From Marinobacter arenosus (GTDB taxonomy: Bacteria > Pseudomonadota > Gammaproteobacteria > Pseudomonadales > Oleiphilaceae): a stretch of DNA of 64,000 nucleotides. The translations under genes and the position numbers were made by a program. Below the pieces are notes generated by a model. That model saw only the letters and a program-made list of their open reading frames with translations. It ran no database searches and had not been told where the DNA came from. This document shows, one piece after another, positions 47,639 through 55,620 of the stretch. The stretch spans positions 2,790,001 through 2,854,000 of the forward strand of contig NZ_JAHVAO010000001.1 of assembly GCF_019264345.1 (NCBI RefSeq), in the 5' to 3' direction. Positions within the stretch are counted from its first letter, which is position 1; each line of letters begins with the position of its first letter.

Positions 47639-47651
47639 GTTCGGCTCCCGC

Positions 47652-48515
47652 TTACTTGGCGAACAGGCCCTGGGGCTTCACCAGCAGCACCAGGATCATG
47701 AAGATGTAGATGATCATGTTGGACAGGGTGGGCATCAGTACCGCGGCGAAGGTGCTGATAATGCCGACCATCAGAGCTCCCACGAAGGCGCCCTTGATGG
47801 AGCCCATGCCACCGATCACCACCACCACGAAGCAGGTGATCAGCACGCTCTCGCCCATGCCGGGAACGATGGAACGCATGGGGGCGGCAATGATGCCCGA
47901 CACCGCCGCCAGCATGACGCCGATGGCGAACACGATGGTGTAGAGGCTTTTGATGTTGACGCCCAGGGCCTCGACCATCTCCCGGTTGGACTCACCGGCA
48001 CGGATCAGCATGCCCAGGCGGGTTTTGCTCACGACGAAATAAAGCGCGGCGGCAATGCCAATGCAGACCAGGGCCGCGAAGATGCGGTACACCGGGTAAC
48101 TGGAATTGTCGGTGAAGGGCACCGAGCCGCTCAGGGTCTCGGGCACGGCAACGCCGTACGGATCGTTGCCCCAGAGAATGCTCTGCAGGGAGTTGAAGAC
48201 AAAGATCATGCCGATGGTCAGCAATACCTGGTCCAGGTGATTGCGGTTATAGAGCCGCTGGATCAACACCCTTTCGATCAATATGCCCAGACCGAGCGCG
48301 ATGGCTGCCGAGAGAAGGGCGGATGCGGTGAAGCTGCCGGTCACGGCAACGAAGTACCACACCAGGTAGGCGCCCACCATGTACATGGAACCATGGGCCA
48401 GGTTGAGAATTCCCATCACGCCGAAGACCAGGGTCAGGCCGGAGGCGATCAGAAACAGGAGCAACCCATACTGGATACCATTAATGAGTTGCACGAAGAA
48501 AAGTTCGGTAGACAT
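47652..48515 (-). CDS. livH-like: ABC importer permease, LivH type
   Basis: The 287-residue permease starts MSTELFFVQLINGIQYG, typical of LivH, with about eight helices and the ATPase-contact loop SKTRLGMLIRAGESNREM. ATG 48515 is preferred to a TTG at 48527; neither has a strong ribosome site. An inverted repeat separates it from the binding-protein gene upstream, which probably lets the binding protein be made in excess. Confidence 0.9.
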   Translation of the reverse strand: MSTELFFVQLINGIQYGLLLFLIASGLTLVFGVMGILNLAHGSMYMVGAYLVWYFVAVTGSFTASALLSAAIALGLGILIERVLIQRLYNRNHLDQVLLTIGMIFVFNSLQSILWGNDPYGVAVPETLSGSVPFTDNSSYPVYRIFAALVCIGIAAALYFVVSKTRLGMLIRAGESNREMVEALGVNIKSLYTIVFAIGVMLAAVSGIIAAPMRSIVPGMGESVLITCFVVVVIGGMGSIKGAFVGALMVGIISTFAAVLMPTLSNMIIYIFMILVLLVKPQGLFAK

Positions 48516-48563
48516 AACGATACCCAACGGTTGTACGGATAAGTCAGTTCAGGGGGGAGGGAA

Positions 48564-48585
48564 ACTCCCGGCGGCTGCCGGGAGT
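48564..48585 (-). other. Intercistronic hairpin between binding protein and livH
   Basis: ACTCCCGGC, four-base loop, GCCGGGAGT: a perfect nine-base stem within the 85-base gap. No T run follows on the minus strand (TTTCCCTCCC), so it may be an mRNA-stabilising or partial attenuator hairpin, a common device for raising binding-protein levels above those of permeases. Confidence 0.55.
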
Positions 48586-48600
48586 CATCGGAACCCTTGC

Positions 48601-49776
48601 TCAGATCCTGCAGCCGCGGGCCGGATCTTCCAGCGCCTGGGCGGCAACGGTCTGCACCACGTTCACGCCATCTTTCACTTCCCGGAGGTAGATGTTCTGG
48701 ATCGGGTTGTGAGCCTTGGAGAAGGTGAATGCACCGCGCGGGCTGTTGATGGTCAGTTTCTCCATGGTGCTGATCACCGCCTGCTTGTCGGAGATGTCGC
48801 CGCCCAGCTGGTCGATGGTGTCGGCGATGGCCTGACCGGCGTCGTAGCCCTGCACGGCGTAGATGTCGGGGTAGTGGCCGTATTCGGTGTTGAAGGCTTC
48901 ACGGAATTCGTGGTTCTCGGGAATGTCGAGCTGCTCCGCGTAGTGCAGGCCCGTCATGATGCCCTCGGCGGCAGGGCCCTGGGCCTCCAGAGTGCCTTCG
49001 GTCAGGAAGCCGGAACCCAGCAGCGGGATCTTGCCGCGCAGGCCCATGGCGTCGTAATCCTTGGCGAACTTGATGGCTCCACCGCCGGCGAAGAAGGTGA
49101 ACACGGCGTCGGGTTGCTCGTCGGCGATGTCACTGACGTGGGACTGGAAGTTGGTGGATGGGAAGGGCAGCAGCACCTTCTCGACAATTTCACCACCACC
49201 GGCCTCAAAGGATTCGGCGAAGGCATCCAGGCTCTCGCGGCCCATGCCGTAGTTCCAGCTGATGGCGTAGACCTTTTTATAGCCCTTATCGAGAGCGACC
49301 TTGCCCATGGGGTAGGACGGCTGCCAGGACGAGAAGGAGGTCCGGAACACGTTGGGCGAACACAGGGGGCCGGTTGCGGCGGCCGAACCCGCGTTGGGGA
49401 TGATCATGATGGTGTCCTTGCCGCGCAGCATCTTGATCATGCCCATGGCAACACCGGAGTGAACCGGACCGATCACGAAGTCCGCTTTGTGCTGGTTGAG
49501 CAGCGAGGAGGCCAGTTCCGGGGCCCTTGAGGGCTTGGCCTCAGTATCCAGCTCAACGAACTCGATTTCGGCACCGTGCAACTGGTCGACACGTTGTTTC
49601 AGGGCCAGCCTGAGGCCGTCCCGACCGGCCTCACCCAGCTGGGCGTAGATGCCGCTGAACGGCAGCATGACACCGATTTTCACCGGGTCGCCGGCAGCCG
49701 CCGGGGCAGAGGTAGAAAGCCCGGCGGCCAGGGTGGTTGCCAAGGCAGTGCTGGCAAGGGTTTTAATGGGGTTCAT
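48601..49776 (-). CDS. livK-like: ABC importer substrate-binding protein, LivK/HmgA type
   Basis: The 391-residue periplasmic protein has a signal peptide (about 1-28, ending APAAAGD) and two-lobed binding fold (VKIGVMLPFSGIYAQLGEAG). It would catch a ligand and deliver it to LivHM. Proteins of this HAAT family bind amino acids, but also benzoate derivatives and other aromatics. GAGGTGA five bases before supports the ATG. It leads the ABC operon and has its own BenR/XylS-type promoter, which points to an aromatic acid ligand. Confidence 0.9.
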   Translation of the reverse strand: MNPIKTLASTALATTLAAGLSTSAPAAAGDPVKIGVMLPFSGIYAQLGEAGRDGLRLALKQRVDQLHGAEIEFVELDTEAKPSRAPELASSLLNQHKADFVIGPVHSGVAMGMIKMLRGKDTIMIIPNAGSAAATGPLCSPNVFRTSFSSWQPSYPMGKVALDKGYKKVYAISWNYGMGRESLDAFAESFEAGGGEIVEKVLLPFPSTNFQSHVSDIADEQPDAVFTFFAGGGAIKFAKDYDAMGLRGKIPLLGSGFLTEGTLEAQGPAAEGIMTGLHYAEQLDIPENHEFREAFNTEYGHYPDIYAVQGYDAGQAIADTIDQLGGDISDKQAVISTMEKLTINSPRGAFTFSKAHNPIQNIYLREVKDGVNVVQTVAAQALEDPARGCRI

Positions 49777-49811
49777 GTGCTCACCTCAATTTTGTTGTTG
49801 TGGGTTCTGTC

Positions 49812-49840
49812 ATTAGAGGCGGGAAGGGGCTTAAGAAATA
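49812..49840 (-). promoter_or_regulatory. Promoter of the ABC importer operon
   Basis: Minus strand -35 TATTTC (49835-49840), 17-base spacer, -10 TCTAAT (49812-49817; five of six consensus). The -35 shares two bases with the proximal operator repeat. Transcript start is expected near 49805, about 28 bases before the ATG. Confidence 0.65.
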
Positions 49841-49874
49841 TCCGTTTTCTGCACAGGCGTGTCCGGTGGTTGCA
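49839..49874 (-). promoter_or_regulatory. BenR/XylS-type operator before ABC importer operon
   Basis: Minus strand repeats TGCAACCACCGGACA and TGCAGAAAACGGATA are spaced by six bases (CGCCTG). The proximal copy matches the XylS half-site TGCA-N6-GGNTA perfectly, the distal one with one mismatch. Copy length, gap and overlap with the -35 match the XylS-controlled Pm promoter. Confidence 0.75.
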
Positions 49875-49915
49875 GAGCCGGGATGGAAGCGATGGATTTC
49901 AGTGGATTGGGGCAC

Positions 49916-49944
49916 AAAAAAGCCCAGGGGCTGAGCCGCTGGGC
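49916..49944 (-). terminator. Rho-independent terminator of the pca operon
   Basis: On the minus strand the stem GCCCAG/CTGGGC with inner GGCT/AGCC pairs is followed by six T. It is about 70 bases after the pcaD stop and before the ABC-operon operator, so it isolates the two units. Confidence 0.8.
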
Positions 49945-50014
49945 AAGGGGTCACATGGAGAAGACCCTGGGAAGACAACACACCGCCACCAGGACGGTCT
50001 CGCCTGGCCGATGG

Positions 50015-50803
50015 TCAGACCAGGTTACGAATCAGCATCTGGCTGAATTTTTGCGGGCATTCCACCGAGGGAACATGGCCAATCCCTTCCAGGATGACCG
50101 GTTCCTGCGCGCCGCTGCACTGGGCCAGTGCCTGAAGTGTTTCCGGGGGTGTGGCCACGTCGTCAGTGCCGCCGATCAATGCCAGTGCCACCTGGTGGTG
50201 CCCGAGTTGCTCACGGAAATCGGCCCGGCCCAGCATCTCGCACAGCAGGGCATAGCTGCGGTTATCACCGCGCCCCATGATCACCCGCCAGCCTTCCACC
50301 AGCGCTGGCTGTTGTTCACAGGCGTTGGGTCCGAACCAGCGTGGCACGATGTCCACGGCCATGGTCTGGAGCCCGAGTTCCAGTACGTTGGCCGAACGGG
50401 TGTTCCAGGCGTCGGCGGTGCCAATGACCGCTCCGGTATTGGTGAGCGTGGCGGACAGCAGGCGGTCGGCGTGCTGGCTGACCAGTTGCTGGCCAATAAC
50501 GCCGCCGATTGAGGTGCCGACAAAGTGAAACTGCTCGACCCCTGCGTTGTCTGCCAGCGCCAGGGCTTCCCGGGCCAGGTCGTCCGGGGTGATCCGGCTG
50601 GAACCGGCCGGCCAGGCGGCGCTTGCGCCGTGGCCCGGCAAATCCCAGGTCAGCACCCGGAATTTGCCCAGTAAGGACGGCAGCATGTCGTCCCAGACAC
50701 CCTGGGTCATGCCCAGGGGGTGGGCCATCAGAATCAATGGCTTGGCGCTGTCGCCGAGCAGGCGGTAACAGAGTGTACGGCCGTTGTGTTTGAGAAATGC
50801 CAT
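50015..50803 (-). CDS. pcaD: 3-oxoadipate enol-lactonase
   Basis: The 262-residue alpha/beta hydrolase has the nucleophile Ser98 in GTSIGG, an oxyanion region near AHPLGM and a His in EGIGHVPSVE. It opens 3-oxoadipate enol-lactone to 3-oxoadipate, the step shared by the catechol and protocatechuate branches. It is last in the pcaIJFD operon, 16 bases after pcaF, with GGGGAG before its ATG. It takes the product of CatC. Confidence 0.9.
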   Translation of the reverse strand: MAFLKHNGRTLCYRLLGDSAKPLILMAHPLGMTQGVWDDMLPSLLGKFRVLTWDLPGHGASAAWPAGSSRITPDDLAREALALADNAGVEQFHFVGTSIGGVIGQQLVSQHADRLLSATLTNTGAVIGTADAWNTRSANVLELGLQTMAVDIVPRWFGPNACEQQPALVEGWRVIMGRGDNRSYALLCEMLGRADFREQLGHHQVALALIGGTDDVATPPETLQALAQCSGAQEPVILEGIGHVPSVECPQKFSQMLIRNLV

Positions 50804-50818
50804 GTTTTGCTCCCCGGC

Positions 50819-52021
50819 TCAGACCCGTTCGATGAGTGTAGCAATGCCCTGACCTACCCCGACACACATGGTGCACAGGGCATAGCGGCCGTCGGTGCGC
50901 TGCAACTGATGAGCGGCGGTCATCAGCAGACGGGCGCCGGACATCCCCAGGGGATGGCCAAGGGCAATGGCGCCGCCGTTCGGGTTAACCCGGGGATCGT
51001 CATCGGCAATGCCCAGTTCACGCAGCACGGCCAGGCCCTGGGCGGCAAAGGCTTCGTTCAGCTCGATTACATCAAGCTGGTCGATGCCGATGCCCTGTTT
51101 CTCCAGCAGCTTGCGAACCGCCGGTACCGGGCCGATGCCCATGATGCGCGGCTCCACGCCGGCCGTGGCCATGCCGAGGATCTTTGCCATCGGCTTCAGG
51201 CCCTGTTTGTTCACGGCAGCTTCACTGGCCACCAGCATGGCGGCGGCGCCGTCGTTGACGCCGGAGGCGTTGCCGGCCGTCACGCTGCCATTGTCACGGA
51301 AAGGCGTGGGCAGGGCGGCGAGCTTCTCCGGGGTGCTTTCGCGAGGGTGTTCGTCGGTGTCGAAGACAAGCGGATCCTGTTTCCGGCGCGGAATCGAAAC
51401 CGGCACGATCTCTTCGGCGAACACACCATCCTGCTGCGCCCGGGCCGTTTTCTGCTGGGAGCGAAACGCAAACAGGTCCTGATCTTCCCGGGAGATATTG
51501 AACGTTTCGGCGACGTTCTCCGCAGTTTCTGGCATGGAGTCGATGCCGTACTGCTTTTTCATCAACGGGTTCACGAAGCGCCAGCCGATGGTGGTGTCCT
51601 CGATCTTCTGGCCGCGGGAGAAGGCGGTGTCGGCCTTGCCCATCACGTACGGGGCGCGGGACATGGATTCCACGCCGCCGGCCAGTACCAGCTCCATTTC
51701 ACCCGCGCGGATGGCGCGGAATGCGGTGCCCACGGCGTCCATGCCGGAGCCGCACAGCCGGTTGAGGGTGGTACCGGGTACGGAAGTGGGCAAACCAGCC
51801 AACAGCGCGGACATGCGGGCCACGTTTCGGTTATCTTCACCGGCCTGATTGGCGCTGCCCATCATCACTTCGTCGATGGCGGCCGGATCCAGTTCCGGAG
51901 CCTGCTCCAGCACGGCCTTGAAAATGTGGGCGGCCAGGTCGTCCGGGCGCACGCTGGCAAGGGTGCCGCCGAAGCGACCGATGGCCGAACGGCGGGGGTG
52001 ACAGAGAAATACGTCAGTCAT
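50819..52021 (-). CDS. pcaF: 3-oxoadipyl-CoA thiolase
   Basis: The 400-residue thiolase has Cys90 (LNRLCGSGMDAV), the His motif GGAIALGHPLGMSG and the second Cys in CTMCVGVGQG. It splits 3-oxoadipyl-CoA with CoA to succinyl-CoA and acetyl-CoA, the last step of the ketoadipate pathway. ATG 52021 with GAGG seven bases before is chosen over 52033. Placed between pcaJ and pcaD, the function is clear despite likeness to other thiolases. Confidence 0.9.
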   Translation of the reverse strand: MTDVFLCHPRRSAIGRFGGTLASVRPDDLAAHIFKAVLEQAPELDPAAIDEVMMGSANQAGEDNRNVARMSALLAGLPTSVPGTTLNRLCGSGMDAVGTAFRAIRAGEMELVLAGGVESMSRAPYVMGKADTAFSRGQKIEDTTIGWRFVNPLMKKQYGIDSMPETAENVAETFNISREDQDLFAFRSQQKTARAQQDGVFAEEIVPVSIPRRKQDPLVFDTDEHPRESTPEKLAALPTPFRDNGSVTAGNASGVNDGAAAMLVASEAAVNKQGLKPMAKILGMATAGVEPRIMGIGPVPAVRKLLEKQGIGIDQLDVIELNEAFAAQGLAVLRELGIADDDPRVNPNGGAIALGHPLGMSGARLLMTAAHQLQRTDGRYALCTMCVGVGQGIATLIERV

Positions 52022-52029
52022 AACTTGCC

Positions 52030-52818
52030 TCACTGTTGGCCAGATTGAGTCGAAGAGTGATGGGCGTTTGTGCGCGCTTTCAGATCCCGCAGCACGTCCA
52101 GTTCTCTGGCCGTGGGAGCCGAGGTGGTGTCCAGCTCGTCGGCGAAGCGGATGTTCCAGCCGGTGGCCTCGATCACGTCCTCACGGGTGACGTTCGGGTG
52201 CAGGGAGGTGACCACCAGTTCCTTGGTTTCCGGGTCCGGCTTGAGGATACACAGGTCGGTGATCACCACGGTGGGGCCGCGGCCGATGTGAGGGACGTTA
52301 TCCCGGGCCTTGCCGTCCCGACCGAAGCCGACGGTGGTCACAAAGTCCACGTCCTTAACGAAAGTGCGCTTGGAGTGCTTGACGGTAATGAACACTTCCT
52401 TCGCGTTGGTGGCTATTTCCGGTGCACCGCCACCGCCCGGCAGGCGGACCTTGGGCTCCCGGTAATCGCCGATCAGGGTGGTGTTCAGGTTGGCGAAACG
52501 GTCGATCTGGGCGGTACCCAGAAAGCCGACACTGATGTGACCGCCCTGCAGCCAATAGCGAAACATCTCCGGGACCGACACCGTGGTCAGCGCGGATTCG
52601 CACAGCTCGCCGTCACCGATGGACAGGGGCAGAACGTCCGGCTTGGTCTGCAGAGTGCCGGATTCATAGATCAGGGTGACGTCCGGAGCGTGGGTCAGGC
52701 GCGCCAGGTTGGCGGCCTCGCTGGGCAGACCAATGCCTACGAAGCAGGTCATGTCGTTGGTCAGCGCCCGGGCGGCCGTGACGCTCATCATTTCCGAAGA
52801 GGTAAATTCGAGGCTCAT
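52030..52818 (-). CDS. pcaJ: 3-oxoadipate CoA-transferase subunit B
   Basis: The 262-residue subunit carries the catalytic Glu52 in LIYESGTL. It moves CoA from succinyl-CoA to 3-oxoadipate together with PcaI. GGAG lies before ATG 52818, which shares one base with the pcaI stop; a GTG at 52821 is less likely. The C-terminal tail (Ser/Gln/His rich) is longer than usual by some 20 residues. Confidence 0.9.
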   Translation of the reverse strand: MSLEFTSSEMMSVTAARALTNDMTCFVGIGLPSEAANLARLTHAPDVTLIYESGTLQTKPDVLPLSIGDGELCESALTTVSVPEMFRYWLQGGHISVGFLGTAQIDRFANLNTTLIGDYREPKVRLPGGGGAPEIATNAKEVFITVKHSKRTFVKDVDFVTTVGFGRDGKARDNVPHIGRGPTVVITDLCILKPDPETKELVVTSLHPNVTREDVIEATGWNIRFADELDTTSAPTARELDVLRDLKARTNAHHSSTQSGQQ

Positions 52819-53633
52819 CACGCAGCTCCTTTTTCAAAAACGTTTTCTTTCAGCCAGGCCTGGAAGGTGTCTCTGTCACGGGCAATGCCATCCCAGTCCT
52901 TGTAGAAGGCGTTGTCCCGGTCGTAGTAACCCAGGGCGTAGGAGGGTTTGGCACCTTTCGGGGCTTCGGCAATGGCGGTGATCGCCCAGGACGGCAGCAC
53001 GCAGGCGTTTACGGAGGCACCGAGGTCGTCGACGACTTCTTCCACGGTGACGATGCTGCGTTTGGCGGCCAGGACCACTTCCTTCTGAATACCGACGATG
53101 CCCTCGATCAGCACATTGCCCTTGCGGTCAGCCCGCTGGGCGTGAATCACGGCCACATCCGGGCGAACGGAGGGCACGGCAGCCAGGCGCTCTCCGGTGA
53201 ACGGGCACTCGATGAATTTGATCTGGTCGTTCACCTTCGGCAGGTCGCTACCGACGTAACCACGCAGAACCGCCAGCGGCAGGCCGGCGGCCCCGGCTTC
53301 ATAGGCGTTGGCCATGGCGGCGTGGCTGTGCTCAAGGATCTCGATCTGGTGCGGCCAGCCTTTCTCAACCGCGTCTCGCAGCCGGTGCAGGGAGCCCACG
53401 CCCGGGTTACCGCCCCAGGAGAAGATCAGTTTCTTCGCGCAGCCGGCACCGATCATCTGGTCGTACACCAGGTCCGGTGTCATACGGATCAGGGTCAGGT
53501 CGCGCTTTTCCTGACGGATGATTTCGTGCCCCGCGGCAAACGGAATCAGGTGGGTAAAGCCTTCCATCGCCACGGTGTCACCGTTGTTGATGTGTTTGCT
53601 CACCGCTTCCTGGAGGGAGAGGAATTCAGCCAT
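52818..53633 (-). CDS. pcaI: 3-oxoadipate CoA-transferase subunit A
   Basis: The 271-residue subunit has the CoA-transferase A features DTVAMEGFTHLIPFAAGHE and FSWGGNPGVGS. It is first in the pcaIJFD operon. AAGGAG lies about eight bases before its ATG. Its promoter (TTGACG, 18-base gap, CATTAT) is followed directly by PcaR-type sites, so the operon should be switched by 3-oxoadipate through PcaR. Confidence 0.9.
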   Translation of the reverse strand: MAEFLSLQEAVSKHINNGDTVAMEGFTHLIPFAAGHEIIRQEKRDLTLIRMTPDLVYDQMIGAGCAKKLIFSWGGNPGVGSLHRLRDAVEKGWPHQIEILEHSHAAMANAYEAGAAGLPLAVLRGYVGSDLPKVNDQIKFIECPFTGERLAAVPSVRPDVAVIHAQRADRKGNVLIEGIVGIQKEVVLAAKRSIVTVEEVVDDLGASVNACVLPSWAITAIAEAPKGAKPSYALGYYDRDNAFYKDWDGIARDRDTFQAWLKENVFEKGAA

Positions 53634-53664
53634 CGCAGTGTCTCCTTCGTGTCTCGGTTGATAA

Positions 53665-53679
53665 GTTCGATATGCGAAC
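53665..53679. promoter_or_regulatory. PcaR operator 1
   Basis: GTTCG-ATATG-CGAAC is a perfect 5-5-5 inverted repeat just downstream of the predicted pcaI -10. PcaR/PcaU family sites have this GTTCG...CGAAC form. Confidence 0.7.
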
Positions 53680-53683
53680 AGAA

Positions 53684-53698
53684 GTTTAATATGCGAAC
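53684..53698. promoter_or_regulatory. PcaR operator 2
   Basis: GTTTA-ATATG-CGAAC is an imperfect copy of operator 1, 19 bases away, sharing ATATGCGAACA exactly. It abuts the -10 of pcaI. Confidence 0.55.
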
Positions 53699-53728
53699 AT
53701 AATGGCGCGATTCGATTTGCATCGTCAA
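53699..53728 (-). promoter_or_regulatory. pcaI promoter
   Basis: Minus strand TTGACG (53723-53728), 18-base spacer, CATTAT (53699-53704). The two PcaR sites lie at and after the expected start point, as in the Pseudomonas pcaIJ promoter. Confidence 0.6.
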
Positions 53729-53764
53729 GTACAAATTTTCACCAATTTCGAAAAGTGCACGGAT

Positions 53765-53779
53765 GTTCGGACTGCGAAC
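53765..53779. promoter_or_regulatory. PcaR operator 3, before pcaR
   Basis: GTTCG-GACTG-CGAAC is again a perfect 5-5-5 repeat, 100 bases from operator 1 and 53-67 bases before the pcaR start, fitting self-regulation. Confidence 0.6.
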
Positions 53780-53831
53780 GAGCTGGTACCATGCGCTGAC
53801 ATTGACTGCGCAAGGCATTGAAGGAGCCGGA

Positions 53832-54611
53832 ATGGACGAACAGATTCTCAAGCCCGGGGATCGGGACTATGTGGGGGCGCTGGCCTCGGGGCTGGACGTG
53901 CTCCAGGCCTTCGATGCCGAGCACCCGCGCATGACCCTCAGTGAAGTGGCCGCAAGAACGGACATGGACCGGGCCAAGGCGCGGCGTTTTCTGCTCACCC
54001 TGCACGCGCTCGGGTTCGTCAAGCGCAGCGGTCGCCAGTTCGAGCTGACGCCCCGGGTGTTGCAGCTGGGCTACGCCTACCAGGCTTCGAACCAGTACCG
54101 GGCGGTGATTCAGCAATACCTGGAGGACATTACCGCCGAGCTGGGTGAATCCTCGTCACTGGCGGTGCTGGACGGTGATGAAGTGGTCTATGTCGTGCGT
54201 TCGGCCGCGCGCCAGCGGCTGATGGCGATCACGCTCTCCGTGGGGACCCGATTGCCGGCGGCCTATACTTCCATGGGCAGGGTGTTGCTTGGCCAGTTGC
54301 CGGAGGATGAGCTGGAGCAATTTCTCCGTCGCGTCGACCTGAAGGCGCTCACGCCATCCTCAATCACCAGCAAGGAGACCTTGCGCGCCGAAATCTACAA
54401 GGCCCGGGAGCAGGGGTATTCCATCGTGGACCAGGAGCTGGACCAGGGCTTGCGGTCGGTGGCGGTTCCGGTGTTCGCGGGCAGTGGCGAGCTGCTGGGG
54501 GCGATCAATATCAGCACCAATGCGGCCAGGGTGACCCTGGACACCCTCATGGGTGTCTACCTTCCGCGGCTTCAGGCCATTGCCGAGAAGGTCCGGCAGA
54601 CCACCCGCTGA
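53832..54611 (+). CDS. pcaR: IclR-family regulator PcaR
   Basis: The 259-residue protein has a winged helix-turn-helix (about 15-75; LSEVAARTDMDRAKARRFL) and an effector domain (about 85-255). Divergent from pcaIJFD with shared GTTCG...CGAAC sites, it matches PcaR/PcaU, which respond to 3-oxoadipate or protocatechuate. AAGGAG five to six bases before supports ATG 53832; an earlier in-frame start would cover operator 3. Its stop directly abuts that of catR (TGATCA). Confidence 0.88.
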   Translation: MDEQILKPGDRDYVGALASGLDVLQAFDAEHPRMTLSEVAARTDMDRAKARRFLLTLHALGFVKRSGRQFELTPRVLQLGYAYQASNQYRAVIQQYLEDITAELGESSSLAVLDGDEVVYVVRSAARQRLMAITLSVGTRLPAAYTSMGRVLLGQLPEDELEQFLRRVDLKALTPSSITSKETLRAEIYKAREQGYSIVDQELDQGLRSVAVPVFAGSGELLGAINISTNAARVTLDTLMGVYLPRLQAIAEKVRQTTR

Positions 54612-55514
54612 TCAGGGATAGCGTCCAGTCAGCCGGTTCTCCACCAGCTCGGCGAGGATAGTGTTGGCCAGGCGCATGACAGCATTCGGGTTCTCGCCGC
54701 GCCGGCGCGAGGCGATGACCGGTGTGGTGATGTTGTTGTCCTCCAGAGGCATGAACTCCACACCCTCGCGGTTCAGTTTCCGGACCTGTTCCGGTACCAG
54801 GGTAAAGCCCATGTCGGAGGCGACCAGGGACAGCGCGGTCTGAAGATCATTGACCTGCTGGCTGACGTGGATCTTGAGGCCGCGCCGGTGGAACAGGCCC
54901 TGGGTGATGTCGGCGAAGTTCGGACCCGGGCCCGCAGGAAAGGTCACCATGGGCCAGGCCGACAGTTCTTTCATGGACGGCGGGTGTCGGGTCAGCTGGT
55001 GGCCGGCCGGAATGGCCGCAATGATCGGCTCGTCGAACAGCAGTTCCTGCTCCACGTCGGGATCTTCGATGCTGATGCGGCCAAAGCCGATATCAATCTT
55101 GCCCGTTTTCAGGGCCTCCACCTGCTCCCGGGTTTTCAGCTCGTGCAGCACAATCTCCAGGTTCTTGTTCCGGCGCAGACGCCGGACCATCAGCGGTAGC
55201 TGGCCGTAGAACACCGACGGCACGAAGCCGATGGAGAAAATGGTCTTGCGGTGCTGGGCGATGCGTCGGGTGTCTTCGACCGTTGCGGTGACCTTGTCCA
55301 GAATCTGTCGCGCCTGCTCCAGGAAGTACTCCCCGCCGTTGGTCAGTTCCAGCCCCCTGGGTTTGCGGACAAACAGCTCGACCCCGATTTCCTCCTCAAG
55401 CTGCTTCATGGCCCGGGTCAACGGTGGTTGTGCAATAAACAGCTTTTCGGCGGCCCGGGTCAGGTTGCCTTCCTCTCCCACTGCCACGAAGTACCGCAGG
55501 TGTCTCAGCTCCAT
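54612..55514 (-). CDS. catR: LysR-family regulator CatR/BenM-like
   Basis: The 300-residue protein starts MELRHLRYFVAVGEEGNLT, with the LysR helix-turn-helix (about 1-60) and an effector domain (about 90-295). It is divergent from catB, as CatR, CatM and BenM are; these respond to cis,cis-muconate (BenM also to benzoate). GGAGG lies six bases before the ATG and is inside a LysR-type palindrome. Confidence 0.88.
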   Translation of the reverse strand: MELRHLRYFVAVGEEGNLTRAAEKLFIAQPPLTRAMKQLEEEIGVELFVRKPRGLELTNGGEYFLEQARQILDKVTATVEDTRRIAQHRKTIFSIGFVPSVFYGQLPLMVRRLRRNKNLEIVLHELKTREQVEALKTGKIDIGFGRISIEDPDVEQELLFDEPIIAAIPAGHQLTRHPPSMKELSAWPMVTFPAGPGPNFADITQGLFHRRGLKIHVSQQVNDLQTALSLVASDMGFTLVPEQVRKLNREGVEFMPLEDNNITTPVIASRRRGENPNAVMRLANTILAELVENRLTGRYP

Positions 55515-55516
55515 CC

Positions 55517-55531
55517 ATACCTCCAGGGTAT
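55517..55531. promoter_or_regulatory. CatM/BenM-type LysR box
   Basis: ATAC-N7-GTAT is an exact match to the CatM/BenM consensus. It lies three bases from the catR start codon and covers the catR ribosome site, so binding could also block catR expression. Confidence 0.6.
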
Positions 55532-55554
55532 CGGTTATTACTTAATCAATATTG

Positions 55555-55586
55555 GTTCACATCCGTGAAACTTCGTACTGTTCGAA
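55555..55586. promoter_or_regulatory. Inverted repeats before catB
   Basis: TTCAC-ATCC-GTGAA (55556-55569) and TTCG-N7-CGAA (55572-55586) stand side by side 35-65 bases before the catB ATG. They may be further LysR sites or an overlapping operator; neither exactly matches the ATAC-N7-GTAT form. Confidence 0.3.
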
Positions 55587-55620
55587 TCACAGGATTTCTA
55601 ACTTGCGATTCGGAGAGCCC

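Noticed and set aside
48601..49776. Plain leucine/isoleucine/valine uptake system
   Set aside because: The importer lies inside the benzoate cluster and has a XylS-type promoter, so an aromatic or related acid is more likely; amino acid uptake not formally excluded.
55531..55560. BenR site before catB
   Set aside because: GGTTA and GGTTC are 21 bases apart, but the TGCA halves are absent in both repeats (CCAG, AATC), so the match is too poor.
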